From: Candidatus Bathyarchaeota archaeon
GTDB lineage: Archaea; Thermoproteota; Bathyarchaeia; 40CM-2-53-6; RBG-13-38-9
Assembly (NCBI GenBank): GCA_023144075.1
Contig: JAGLGJ010000010.1
Coordinates: forward strand, 1 to 14,714
Reading direction: 5' to 3'
DNA: 14,714 nucleotides
Made by a program: the position numbers and the translations under genes. Shown here one piece after another: positions 7,439 through 14,477 of this stretch. The notes under the pieces are model-generated. The model saw nothing but the letters and a program-made list of their open reading frames with translations, had not been told where the DNA came from and made no database searches. Numbering within the stretch: the stretch's first letter is position 1; each line of letters begins with the position of its first letter.

Positions 7439-7446
7439 TCCTCCTA
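7439..7446 (-). promoter_or_regulatory. Shine-Dalgarno deciding the UPF0280 start
   Basis: TAGGAGGA on the minus strand contains the ferredoxin gene's TAG stop and a near-perfect Shine-Dalgarno. The base triplet at normal spacing (7 bases) and in frame with UPF0280 is ATC (7432-7430). No ATG, GTG or TTG occurs in any frame in the next 20 bases. Confidence 0.6.
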
Positions 7447-7827
7447 TTCAGATAATTTTATGGCTCTTGTTGGGCAGGCATCGACGCATACTCCACAGTT
7501 TACACATTTGTCTTGATCAATTTCAACGGTTAGATCACTTTGAGTTGAGATAGCCTCAACAGGACATACGGTTATGCAGTGTCCACAATCTATGCATTTT
7601 TCCCTTAATATCTCTATGAACCACCCTACATGGACGTCGACACCCATTTGCTTGAATGCGGAGATTGCGCTCTCAGCTTTGTCATCTGGAACTTCTACGA
7701 GAACTTCTCCAGTGCCCTCGTCCACTTCAGCTCTCAAGATATTGATTGGGGCTTTAGTGCGTAAAATTACTGATGCTATTATCGGTTCAGAAGTTCTTTC
7801 CTTACCGAATATTAGACGTGCTTTCAT
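7444..7827 (-). CDS. NIL-domain 2x[4Fe-4S] ferredoxin of the homocysteine pathway
   Basis: This 127-residue protein has an N-terminal NIL domain (about 1-74, a ferredoxin-like alpha/beta ligand-binding fold also found in methionine transporters) followed by two 4Fe-4S motifs: CIDCGHCITVCP (C78, C81, C84, C88) and CVNCGVCVDACP (C108, C111, C114, C118). In Methanosarcina the equivalent protein (MA1822) works with the DUF39 protein in making homocysteine from aspartate semialdehyde and sulfide, presumably supplying electrons for reductive sulfur insertion. It starts at ATG 7827, five bases after the stop of the DUF39 gene, with GGAG upstream, and its stop overlaps the Shine-Dalgarno of UPF0280, so the three genes form a tight operon. 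All cluster cysteines are present. Confidence 0.92.
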   Translation of the reverse strand: MKARLIFGKERTSEPIIASVILRTKAPINILRAEVDEGTGEVLVEVPDDKAESAISAFKQMGVDVHVGWFIEILREKCIDCGHCITVCPVEAISTQSDLTVEIDQDKCVNCGVCVDACPTRAIKLSE

Positions 7828-7832
7828 TTAAT

Positions 7833-9326
7833 CTACTCTCCTAACAATCTGCTTATATGTTCACTAGTTACGATACCAAGGATCTTCTTATCGGAGTCTA
7901 CAACGGGTAGAGCTGATATATCGTACTTTTTCAGTTTTCTTACACAAGAGTCAATCGGTTCCTCCGGTGAGGCGGTTACTACCTGGCGAGTGACTACGTT
8001 CGAAAGCTTTTCTTCTTTCTTTGCTACTGCTTTGGTGATATCGAATGAGGTCACTATGCCTTTCAAGATATCGTCTTCATCTACAACGACGATGTGATTA
8101 ACGTTCTTTTCAATTATTCTCCGAGCCACAGTCTCGGTGTCTTCATCAATGTTACAGGTCACTGTAGGAATCATTACGTTTTGGGCAAAAACTGCTTCCT
8201 TAGTGATTTTCATTGGCCTGCAAACCTCTGTCATTGAAAGCCTTTGAGTTGGAGACGCTAACAGAAATTTTCCATCATCAATCCATTTCTTTAGAGTTGA
8301 TGCTACTTCTCTGGCAATCTTTAGACTTGAGAGAGATTGAGCGGGTATTTCCCTTTCTTTCAATCTCAATTTTCCTGATTTTAGTTCTGCGTAATCAGTC
8401 TCTTTGAGTGAAGGTCTACCTCTTCTAGGTATACCATAATCTAGAAGATTGGTTTTGATCTCCTCATCACTTATGCTTGTTTTCTTTGCTAGACCTTCAT
8501 TAAGAATGGGTATTGGAATACCAAGTCCAACATACATACTGGTACCATAATTTGTATAGGTTGCCCCTCTGAGAAATTTTGGATCCATTTGTTTGAGATC
8601 TCCTTGAGTCATAATCGTCCCAAATTTGTTGGTTGGGTCGTGTTGTGTGCCATGACCTGTTACGTATCCGATTCCGCCTCCGAGAAAGATCCTTGTGCCG
8701 ACTCCTATTGTTTCGTAATCCGGATCATTTGTAAGTGGATTGAGTTCTCCTGCTCCAGAATATGAGGCATTACTATAATTTGGTAGAAGTTTGCCCATGT
8801 AGGTGTATATCACATCGTCTCTTCCATTCGTAGCAGCATTATACTTTTGATAAGCATTCCTGGGATTGCATAAAATGGCTTGATTAACATCTTGCAGAGT
8901 GAATGTTGTCTTTACTGATTTCCTTGGATAACAGTCAGTTCCATATGCGGTGGCGTCAAGTTCTATTTCTTTCCCTGCAACTAGATCCTCGATGACATGT
9001 CCACCACCATAGTCAAATTTTCTTTCAGGATGCATTTTAGTAACTCCGAGATAAACGTCCACAGCAGCATTTCCATGATAAGCTTCGACACCATTCAAGT
9101 TTACATGTTCCATTTTTATTGGTGGATCAGCATGGCCGAAATTTAGGAATAGCCCTGAGCTACACATTGCTCCAAAAGTTCCGGTGGTTACAATGTCCAC
9201 ATCTTTAGCAGCAACTTCTATGCCGTTGCTCTTCACAATTTCAGTCATCTCTTCTGCGGTGACAACATTTATTGTGCCTTTACTGATTTTCTCATTGATC
9301 TGATCTATTGTTCGAATGCTTTTCAA
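7833..9326 (-). CDS. Homocysteine biosynthesis protein: DUF39 (COG1900) with CBS pair
   Basis: This protein is the core of the archaeal route that makes homocysteine from aspartate semialdehyde and a sulfide or persulfide donor. The 497-residue product has the DUF39 catalytic part (about 10-370) and a CBS domain pair (about 383-436 and 445-496). Two cysteines in conserved blocks, C55 in TFGAMCSSG and C132 in GTDCYPRK, match the pair recalled as essential (Cys54/Cys131) in Methanosarcina MA1821. Other conserved stretches are GGGIGYVTGHGTQHDP (216-231) and YVGLGIPIP (265-273). The CBS pair of the relative MJ0100 is known to bind SAM and methylthioadenosine, so feedback from the methionine cycle is likely. 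The start is TTG 9326, the only canonical start after an in-frame TGA at 9335-9333, with GGGATGAG upstream. It is the first gene of an operon with the NIL ferredoxin and UPF0280 genes. Confidence 0.93.
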   Translation of the reverse strand: MKSIRTIDQINEKISKGTINVVTAEEMTEIVKSNGIEVAAKDVDIVTTGTFGAMCSSGLFLNFGHADPPIKMEHVNLNGVEAYHGNAAVDVYLGVTKMHPERKFDYGGGHVIEDLVAGKEIELDATAYGTDCYPRKSVKTTFTLQDVNQAILCNPRNAYQKYNAATNGRDDVIYTYMGKLLPNYSNASYSGAGELNPLTNDPDYETIGVGTRIFLGGGIGYVTGHGTQHDPTNKFGTIMTQGDLKQMDPKFLRGATYTNYGTSMYVGLGIPIPILNEGLAKKTSISDEEIKTNLLDYGIPRRGRPSLKETDYAELKSGKLRLKEREIPAQSLSSLKIAREVASTLKKWIDDGKFLLASPTQRLSMTEVCRPMKITKEAVFAQNVMIPTVTCNIDEDTETVARRIIEKNVNHIVVVDEDDILKGIVTSFDITKAVAKKEEKLSNVVTRQVVTASPEEPIDSCVRKLKKYDISALPVVDSDKKILGIVTSEHISRLLGE

Positions 9327-9348
9327 GCTCGCTCATCCCATAATAGCT

Positions 9349-9374
9349 ATAACAGTGTTATTTCATTATATTAA
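9349..9374 (-). promoter_or_regulatory. TATA-like box and palindrome before the homocysteine operon
   Basis: On the minus strand TTAATATAA (9374-9366) is a good TATA-box candidate, predicting a start near 9344 and a leader of about 18 bases to TTG 9326. Just downstream is a perfect palindrome with 6-base arms and one central base, ATAACA and TGTTAT around G (plus strand, 9349-9361). This is the usual location of an archaeal repressor site and could give sulfur or methionine control. Confidence 0.4.
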
Positions 9375-9456
9375 TACTTTGATGGCATAAATATTCCTAT
9401 AGGAATTCCCCGAAAATGTGACGGCGGCGCTACATAATTGGGACAAAGATGTTTGC

Positions 9457-10452
9457 TCAGTTAAAATATTTCAGAGACTTTCGATCAAATCTGATTCTAT
9501 TTTGATGCATTCTTAGATCTTGAACAATGATCTTTTCTTCCAAATCCATCGCTTGGTCAAAGGTGATATTACTTCTTTCCTCAGGGTATATGAGAAGATT
9601 AGTCTCATAAGTAGGGTCCAGACCAACTTCACTGGTCATCACTAGAACACTCCTATAGAATGTGATCTTCTCAAGCAAGATTGCCTTTAAAAGACGTTCT
9701 ATAGCCTTATCAGTATAGTCCATCTGAACGAATCTCTGCCAACCAAGCACAACCGATGCACCTTTAATAATGAAAGAGTCTGCGAGCTCAGCGCTATAGA
9801 GACCTGAACAACCCGCTAGAATTATAACAGTATTCTGAAACTCTCCATCCATAGATAGTTGTACAAACTCAGGTCCTATGGAAAAATATACGTTAGAACC
9901 ATTGATCTCTCGGGCGGGCACTACAAGATCGGTTAGCTGTTCAACAACATATTTGTGTTCATTATAAGGCTCCCCAGTGAAGAGGTAGACGGGATATCCT
10001 GTAACTGGATGATCCATTGGCAGAAGAACTTCAGCAGGAGTGGATTGATGAACTCTGAATACAATTATCCTATAACCCATCGATGGAAGTCTGCTATAAA
10101 GATCTAAAGTTACTTCGGAGCCTGTGAAGATTTCAGGTGTTAAACCAACAGCTTCAGACATTCTGATGAATTCTTCCGTAAAAGACGGATTGGGATAAGT
10201 AAGTGAAAGTTGATCTATCAGAGCTGCCTTATTTGCAGATTGAGTTTCAGACGGCTGTGAAGAAAAAAGCCAGCTTTGAACAGCGAAAACGATTACCCCA
10301 ATCATAATTATACCAAAAACTGCTTCAACAATTCTTTTTCCAGCTTTCCTCTTTTTAACTCGCTTTTTTGAGGATTTCATAATCGCAATCGAACTCAGAT
10401 AGGAAGTATCCTTTTTGAATCTTATTCTTTGATAATAATATTCCTTTCTCAT
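9457..10452 (-). CDS. Membrane-anchored caspase-fold-like (clan CD) protein, putative
   Basis: This 331-residue protein has a basic N-terminus, one transmembrane segment (about 43-62) and an extracytoplasmic domain. That domain has features of clan CD cysteine peptidases (caspase, clostripain and CHAT relatives): a strand ending in a histidine, RIIVFRVHQS (H135, 128-137), then a strand ending in a cysteine, VIILAGCSGLYS (C215, 209-220). The helix and strand that follow, ELADSFIIKGASVVLGW (222-238), are typical of the region after the catalytic Cys. The His-Cys spacing of 80 residues is plausible for the fold. The start is ATG 10452; ATG 10380 (M25) is an alternative that still keeps the basic stretch and membrane helix. 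It is divergent from alba and upstream of the homocysteine operon, with no clear functional link. I recall similar uncharacterised archaeal proteins but cannot confirm activity or substrate. Confidence 0.5.
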   Translation of the reverse strand: MRKEYYYQRIRFKKDTSYLSSIAIMKSSKKRVKKRKAGKRIVEAVFGIIMIGVIVFAVQSWLFSSQPSETQSANKAALIDQLSLTYPNPSFTEEFIRMSEAVGLTPEIFTGSEVTLDLYSRLPSMGYRIIVFRVHQSTPAEVLLPMDHPVTGYPVYLFTGEPYNEHKYVVEQLTDLVVPAREINGSNVYFSIGPEFVQLSMDGEFQNTVIILAGCSGLYSAELADSFIIKGASVVLGWQRFVQMDYTDKAIERLLKAILLEKITFYRSVLVMTSEVGLDPTYETNLLIYPEERSNITFDQAMDLEEKIIVQDLRMHQNRIRFDRKSLKYFN

Positions 10453-10517
10453 TTATTATAGTCATTTCTCCATCTCAATAGTAAATGATCCCATTATCAC
10501 ATTGGATCGTTAAACTT

Positions 10518-10565
10518 ATCTTTAAATCCGTAATAGGTTCAAGAATACGCATTAAACAATGGTGA
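10518..10565 (+). promoter_or_regulatory. TATA-like box and Shine-Dalgarno of alba
   Basis: ATCTTTAAATC (about 10518-10528) is a TATA-like element that would place the start of the message near 10550. GGTGA (10561-10565) lies 7 bases before the TTG start, supporting TTG 10573 over the out-of-frame ATG at 10559. Confidence 0.35.
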
Positions 10566-10572
10566 AACACAG

Positions 10573-10917
10573 TTGGAAAGCAATACAGTTTTCGTCGGAA
10601 ATAAGCCCGTAATGACCTACGTACTATCAATCATCAGCCGTGTAAATATGGGTGGCGATGAGGTTACATTGAAGGCCAGAGGTCGTGCTATAACCACTGC
10701 CGTCGATGCGGCACAAATAGCAAAGAGGAGATTCATGAATACTTTGCAAATAAAAGACGTCAAGATAGGTACTGAAGAGGTCGAGACGCGAGAAGGGGGA
10801 AAGAGATCAGTCTCATCGATCGAGATCGTTCTCAAGAATGAAGGGACAGCCCCTGCCAAGTCGCCTGAAGCGGCATCTGAAGCCGCCCCGGCATCCGAAA
10901 CGGGTACAACAACGTAG
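10573..10917 (+). CDS. albA: Alba-family DNA/RNA-binding chromatin protein with acidic Ala-rich tail
   Basis: This is an Alba protein, a small dimeric chromatin and RNA-binding protein of archaea. The 114-residue product opens with VFVGNKPVMTYVLS (6-19), the signature loop and first helix, and has VTLKARGRAITTAVDAAQIA (31-50) and the C-terminal strand VSSIEIVLKN. The position of Sulfolobus K17 is kept (K11), but the preceding lysine, K16, the acetylation site in Sulfolobus, is Asn (N10). After residue 90 comes a 24-residue tail rich in A, P, S, E and T that is not in the usual 90-100-residue Alba; it is encoded by GC-rich DNA containing short imperfect repeats. The start is TTG 10573 with GGTGA upstream. 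It stands alone, divergent from the caspase-like gene. Confidence 0.93.
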   Translation: MESNTVFVGNKPVMTYVLSIISRVNMGGDEVTLKARGRAITTAVDAAQIAKRRFMNTLQIKDVKIGTEEVETREGGKRSVSSIEIVLKNEGTAPAKSPEAASEAAPASETGTTT

Positions 10918-10942
10918 TCCGCGAAGTTCGAGTCACAAAGGC

Positions 10943-10970
10943 ACCTGGAATACTAAGAACTTCTCCAGGT
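10943..10970 (+). terminator. Possible hairpin after alba
   Basis: A perfect 7-base inverted repeat, ACCTGGA (10943-10949) and TCCAGGT (10964-10970), encloses a 14-base loop 25 bases after the alba stop. No T tract follows directly, so a terminator is only one reading; a 3' stability element is another. The rest of 10918-11092 shows no gene. Confidence 0.3.
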
Positions 10971-11092
10971 AGTTAGTTTACCCTATTTTGGAATATAGAT
11001 ATTTTTCTCTCACTTTCATAATCAATACTAAAATAAGTTTGTTAAGACTTTAATCAATAACAATACTATTACCGACTCCTAGTGATTCTCTG

Positions 11093-12580
11093 ATGGTTTT
11101 CAAACCCAAAGGAGTAATACCGGCACTTGTCACACCACTTACCGATGACGGAAATAAAATCGATAAGTCCCGCATAAAGAACCTTGTTGATTCAGTTATT
11201 GATGGCGGAGTTTCCGCGCTAGTACCATGTGGGACTACAGGAGAGTTTCAAAATCTCTCAATAAACGAGAGAAAGAAAACCATTGAAATTGTTATTGATC
11301 ATACTAATGGTAGAGTCCCAGTAATTGCAGCAACAGGACATAGCAGTACCAAGACAGCCATAGAACTTACTCAACACGCAAAAGATATCGGTGCTGAAGC
11401 CGCATTAGTAGTTACACCTTACTACCACAAGCCCACAGACAGAGGAATTTACGAACATTACAGAACTCTAGCTGAAGCTGTAGATCTACCAATAATCCTA
11501 TACAATATTCCTCAGGCAACAGGAGTCAATCTCAGCTGGCAAATGGTTGAAGATCTCGTTGAAATACCAAACATTATCGGCCTAAAAGACAGCAGCGGTG
11601 AAATTAGATACATGCTAAGTGTTCTGGAGAAGACTGGTACAAAGTTATCAGTCTTATGTGGACATGACGAAGTAGTTCTACCTGCTCTAACCGTAGGCGC
11701 CTCAGGCATGATACTTGCAAGCGCAAACATCATACCCGATATTTGGGTTGAACTCTACAAGTCAGTAAGCAAAGCAGATCTGGAAAAAGCTCGAAATACT
11801 CAACTCAGAATTCAAAAAATAACTAGGATTATCGCTAAAAGCGGTCCAGTTGGCACAAAGGCAGCACTTAACATGTTAGGAATCAAAGTAGGTCCGGTTA
11901 GACTGCCCTTATCCATCGGAGGCGAATTGACCTATGAAGATTTGGAGGAACTCAGAATTGATCTTGAAAAAATCGGTAAATTAGAAAAGAAAATGATCAA
12001 ACCAGTTAAAGTTAAAACTAAAAGACCAATTGCTGAGAAGCTAGCACCAACTGGTTTAGATGATCAAATCATAAAAACCCTCAAACTAAAGATTGGCGAA
12101 TCACTTGCCGGTTCAGGATCAGAGGTTGCCCACGTCGAGATCATGATAGGTTTAAGGGACGGTCCATTGGGTCAAGCATTCGCAACAGCTAGAAGCACCC
12201 CCTCAGCTGGTCACGAACCGTTACTGGCAATATTAGAACCAAATTTAGCTGTTAAACCTGCCACTATGATCATTCCAACTGTTACGATAAAGAACATGAG
12301 ACAAGCCAGCATGGTTTATGGTCCTGCTCAATCAGCTGCTGCAAAAGCAGTGATTGACAGTGTTAAAGACAGAACGCTTCCAGAGAAATATATCGATGAA
12401 CTAATAATAATTGCAAATGTCTTCGTTCATCCATCAGCAGTAAACAGAAAACGTGTCTACATCAATAACTATAAAGCAACGAGACATGCTATCAGAAGAG
12501 CAATTGAAGGTAGACCGAAGATTGATGATCTTCTGAAATACAGCGAGATGTCGAAACATCCGTTCAGATATACACCCTAA
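11093..12580 (+). CDS. Fusion of DapA-superfamily aldolase with formaldehyde-activating enzyme (Fae)
   Basis: This 495-residue protein joins two enzymes. Residues 1-295 are a complete dihydrodipicolinate synthase/N-acetylneuraminate lyase superfamily barrel: GTTGEF (47-52), TPYYHKP (108-114), Y137 in YNIPQATG and the Schiff-base lysine K165 in IGLKDSSG. Such enzymes form or split bonds to pyruvate. The arginine that DHDPS has five residues after the catalytic Tyr (E. coli R138) is alanine (A142), so the lysine-pathway reaction is doubtful. After a basic linker (about 296-322), residues 323-495 are a full Fae domain: IGESLAGSGSEVAH (334-347), the conserved histidine H347, GHEPLLAILEPNLAVKPAT (373-391), GPAQSAAAKAV (410-420), VFVHPSA (443-449) and the ending SKHPF (487-491). 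Fae condenses formaldehyde with tetrahydromethanopterin. The start is ATG 11093. It is monocistronic, with no C1 genes beside it. Domain calls are firm; the joint function is inferred. Confidence 0.9.
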   Translation: MVFKPKGVIPALVTPLTDDGNKIDKSRIKNLVDSVIDGGVSALVPCGTTGEFQNLSINERKKTIEIVIDHTNGRVPVIAATGHSSTKTAIELTQHAKDIGAEAALVVTPYYHKPTDRGIYEHYRTLAEAVDLPIILYNIPQATGVNLSWQMVEDLVEIPNIIGLKDSSGEIRYMLSVLEKTGTKLSVLCGHDEVVLPALTVGASGMILASANIIPDIWVELYKSVSKADLEKARNTQLRIQKITRIIAKSGPVGTKAALNMLGIKVGPVRLPLSIGGELTYEDLEELRIDLEKIGKLEKKMIKPVKVKTKRPIAEKLAPTGLDDQIIKTLKLKIGESLAGSGSEVAHVEIMIGLRDGPLGQAFATARSTPSAGHEPLLAILEPNLAVKPATMIIPTVTIKNMRQASMVYGPAQSAAAKAVIDSVKDRTLPEKYIDELIIIANVFVHPSAVNRKRVYINNYKATRHAIRRAIEGRPKIDDLLKYSEMSKHPFRYTP

Positions 12581-12666
12581 ATCCTAAACACCAAAAAATG
12601 AGTATGATTCTAATAATGGAGTCGAGCGTCTGAACTTGATATCAAACATGAACTTGTTTTATGATC

Positions 12667-14361
12667 CTATCTTGCTTCCTCACGAAATGTAACTATTACA
12701 CTATCGATAGTCTCTCTGGCTTTTTCTATTCTCTTCCTATAATCCTTAGAAAGTGATTCATATGCATCTTTACTAATTCGACCTGATCTATATTGGGCCG
12801 TTATCTGGTTGTCACTCACACGAAGACCTTCAAGTTCTGCCTCAGCTTTCTCGAGTCTTCTTATCATCTGATCATATCTTGGATCGACAACCTTCAATTC
12901 ACTTTTCAATGTAGCAAGAGTCCGGTTAAGCTCACTGATTCTCATCTCAATTGATTTCCGTCTTCTTCGGTATTCATGCTTGGAAATAGCTCCTCGGGCA
13001 ATCTCTTCACTTCTCTTCTCTAACTCAAATCTTAACCCGGTTTTTTCATCCTGTAAAGTTACGAACCTCTTAATTTTCTCAATTGGAACTTTAGTGATCA
13101 CTTTCGTAGGTCTCTTAATCAATATTGCTGCTCCAATAGCTACAAGAATCATTTCAACGGAGAAAATCCAACCTAGAGGACTAATTGAAGCCAAGAACAT
13201 AGGATATTGATAATTTATTGTAAGACTCCTAATTTGATCAGGCAATAACATTCCAAAGTCATAGAATAATATTTCATTTCCATCTGCCTGAGTAATCGTT
13301 GAATTTGGATTACTAGACAAATGTTCGATTTGCGCTTCTTTTGGAAGAGAGACATTAACAACATATTGCTTAACAATGAGATCATCAGTCTTTGCTAAAT
13401 CAGTCGTAAATTGATAGCTATCCGGCCAACCTATCCTCTCCATAGCGTTCTCTAAAGGCATCAAGTATTCTATCATAAAAGTGAAAGAATCATTCATCTG
13501 AATTAGATTAAATCTCGGAGAGATTACAACCGAGTCTGTTTTCACTTGTAAGTTATCTTGAATAGATCCCGCACTATCAAATGCTAATATTGGACTTACA
13601 TTTTGGGGTTTTGCCAGTGTTATACCATTAATTTGGGGCCCTAAGTTAATTACATTATAAACGTCTCTTGAGATCACCTGACCTGAAGATGTTATGGTAA
13701 TCTGTCTTCGAATAGATTCGAAAGAAACTAATTCTTGAGATGGATTGTTGAATTTGATCGCGATTTCCATCTCGTTTAAAGGTTCAAGTGGGCTTTGACT
13801 GCTGGAAAGAGATTTCTGTGCCGGAATTTCGGTTTCTGTAAAAGTCTCATTTGGCCAATCTACAAATTCTGCCGTTGATGGAAATATGATTACTGAGTCA
13901 CTGGTTTCAGTCCACATTGGAAGAGTTGGGTAAGCATTAAAAGAGAATACATAATCTGTCCCATCGAATGAAACAAGTCCAGAAAAAAACCAATCTATTT
14001 GAAGCTCATATGTCTCTCCAGCAGTAATCGGCTCTATTAAATCGCATCGCATGAATTGAGTTGAAGATGTCTCATTCACTACTCTCTCCAAAGACATATG
14101 CACACCTGCAGGTCCTTTAGCCTGAACCGAAATCAATTCATCCGAATACACTTTGTTGAACCCAAAATCCAAAGATCCCACGGAAGTTGTACCATTATTC
14201 ACCACTACAAGCGTATCTACGATAGTTGTCATGCCATAATTAGAAACTGTAATCTTTCTGCTGGCTTTGGATATGTAGATCTCTTCTGAACATCTAGAAA
14301 ACGATAGCATGAAAGATATTGTGAGTAGCGAAATTAATATCAAAGCTGGAATGCGAGGCAA
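12667..14361 (-). CDS. Type-I membrane protein with duplicated ectodomain and cytoplasmic coiled coil
   Basis: I do not recognise a named family. The 564-residue product has a signal peptide (1-24), a beta-rich ectodomain (25-392), one transmembrane helix (about 393-416, followed by KRPTK) and a charged helical cytoplasmic part (417-564). The ectodomain seems duplicated: RKITVSNYGMTTIVDTLVVV (35-54) and RQITITSSGQVISRDVYNVI (219-238) share the pattern of a strand, a glycine turn and a strand, which faintly recalls ribophorin I-like domains. The cytoplasmic part has two similar helix starts, RGAISKHEYRRRRKSIEMRI (456-475) and SGRISKDAYESLSKDYRKRI (526-545), like SHOCT-type motifs, separated by a probable coiled coil (470-515). 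The start is TTG 14361 with AAGGGA upstream; the frame has no other canonical start back to a TGA at 14409-14407. It may link the cell surface to cytoplasmic partners, but this is a guess. Confidence 0.7.
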   Translation of the reverse strand: MPRIPALILISLLTISFMLSFSRCSEEIYISKASRKITVSNYGMTTIVDTLVVVNNGTTSVGSLDFGFNKVYSDELISVQAKGPAGVHMSLERVVNETSSTQFMRCDLIEPITAGETYELQIDWFFSGLVSFDGTDYVFSFNAYPTLPMWTETSDSVIIFPSTAEFVDWPNETFTETEIPAQKSLSSSQSPLEPLNEMEIAIKFNNPSQELVSFESIRRQITITSSGQVISRDVYNVINLGPQINGITLAKPQNVSPILAFDSAGSIQDNLQVKTDSVVISPRFNLIQMNDSFTFMIEYLMPLENAMERIGWPDSYQFTTDLAKTDDLIVKQYVVNVSLPKEAQIEHLSSNPNSTITQADGNEILFYDFGMLLPDQIRSLTINYQYPMFLASISPLGWIFSVEMILVAIGAAILIKRPTKVITKVPIEKIKRFVTLQDEKTGLRFELEKRSEEIARGAISKHEYRRRRKSIEMRISELNRTLATLKSELKVVDPRYDQMIRRLEKAEAELEGLRVSDNQITAQYRSGRISKDAYESLSKDYRKRIEKARETIDSVIVTFREEAR

Positions 14362-14420
14362 ATGTGATCCCTTATGACAAAGTCTCGATACTAATAGCAG
14401 GCTTACTCAGAATAGCTTGC

Positions 14421-14431
14421 TAATATATCTT
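14421..14431 (-). promoter_or_regulatory. TATA-like box of the membrane protein gene
   Basis: On the minus strand AAGATATATTA lies in the gap between the aspartate kinase end and the TTG at 14361. It predicts a message start near 14400 and a leader of about 38 bases that contains the AAGGGA ribosome-binding site. Confidence 0.3.
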
Positions 14432-14477
14432 ATTGGAGGCTACATCTTGGCTTAAAGTACGGCATTCCAATCGGGCC

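Noticed and set aside
10921..10950. GTTCGAGTC resembling a tRNA T loop
   Set aside because: The flanking bases do not pair and no acceptor, D or anticodon arm is present.
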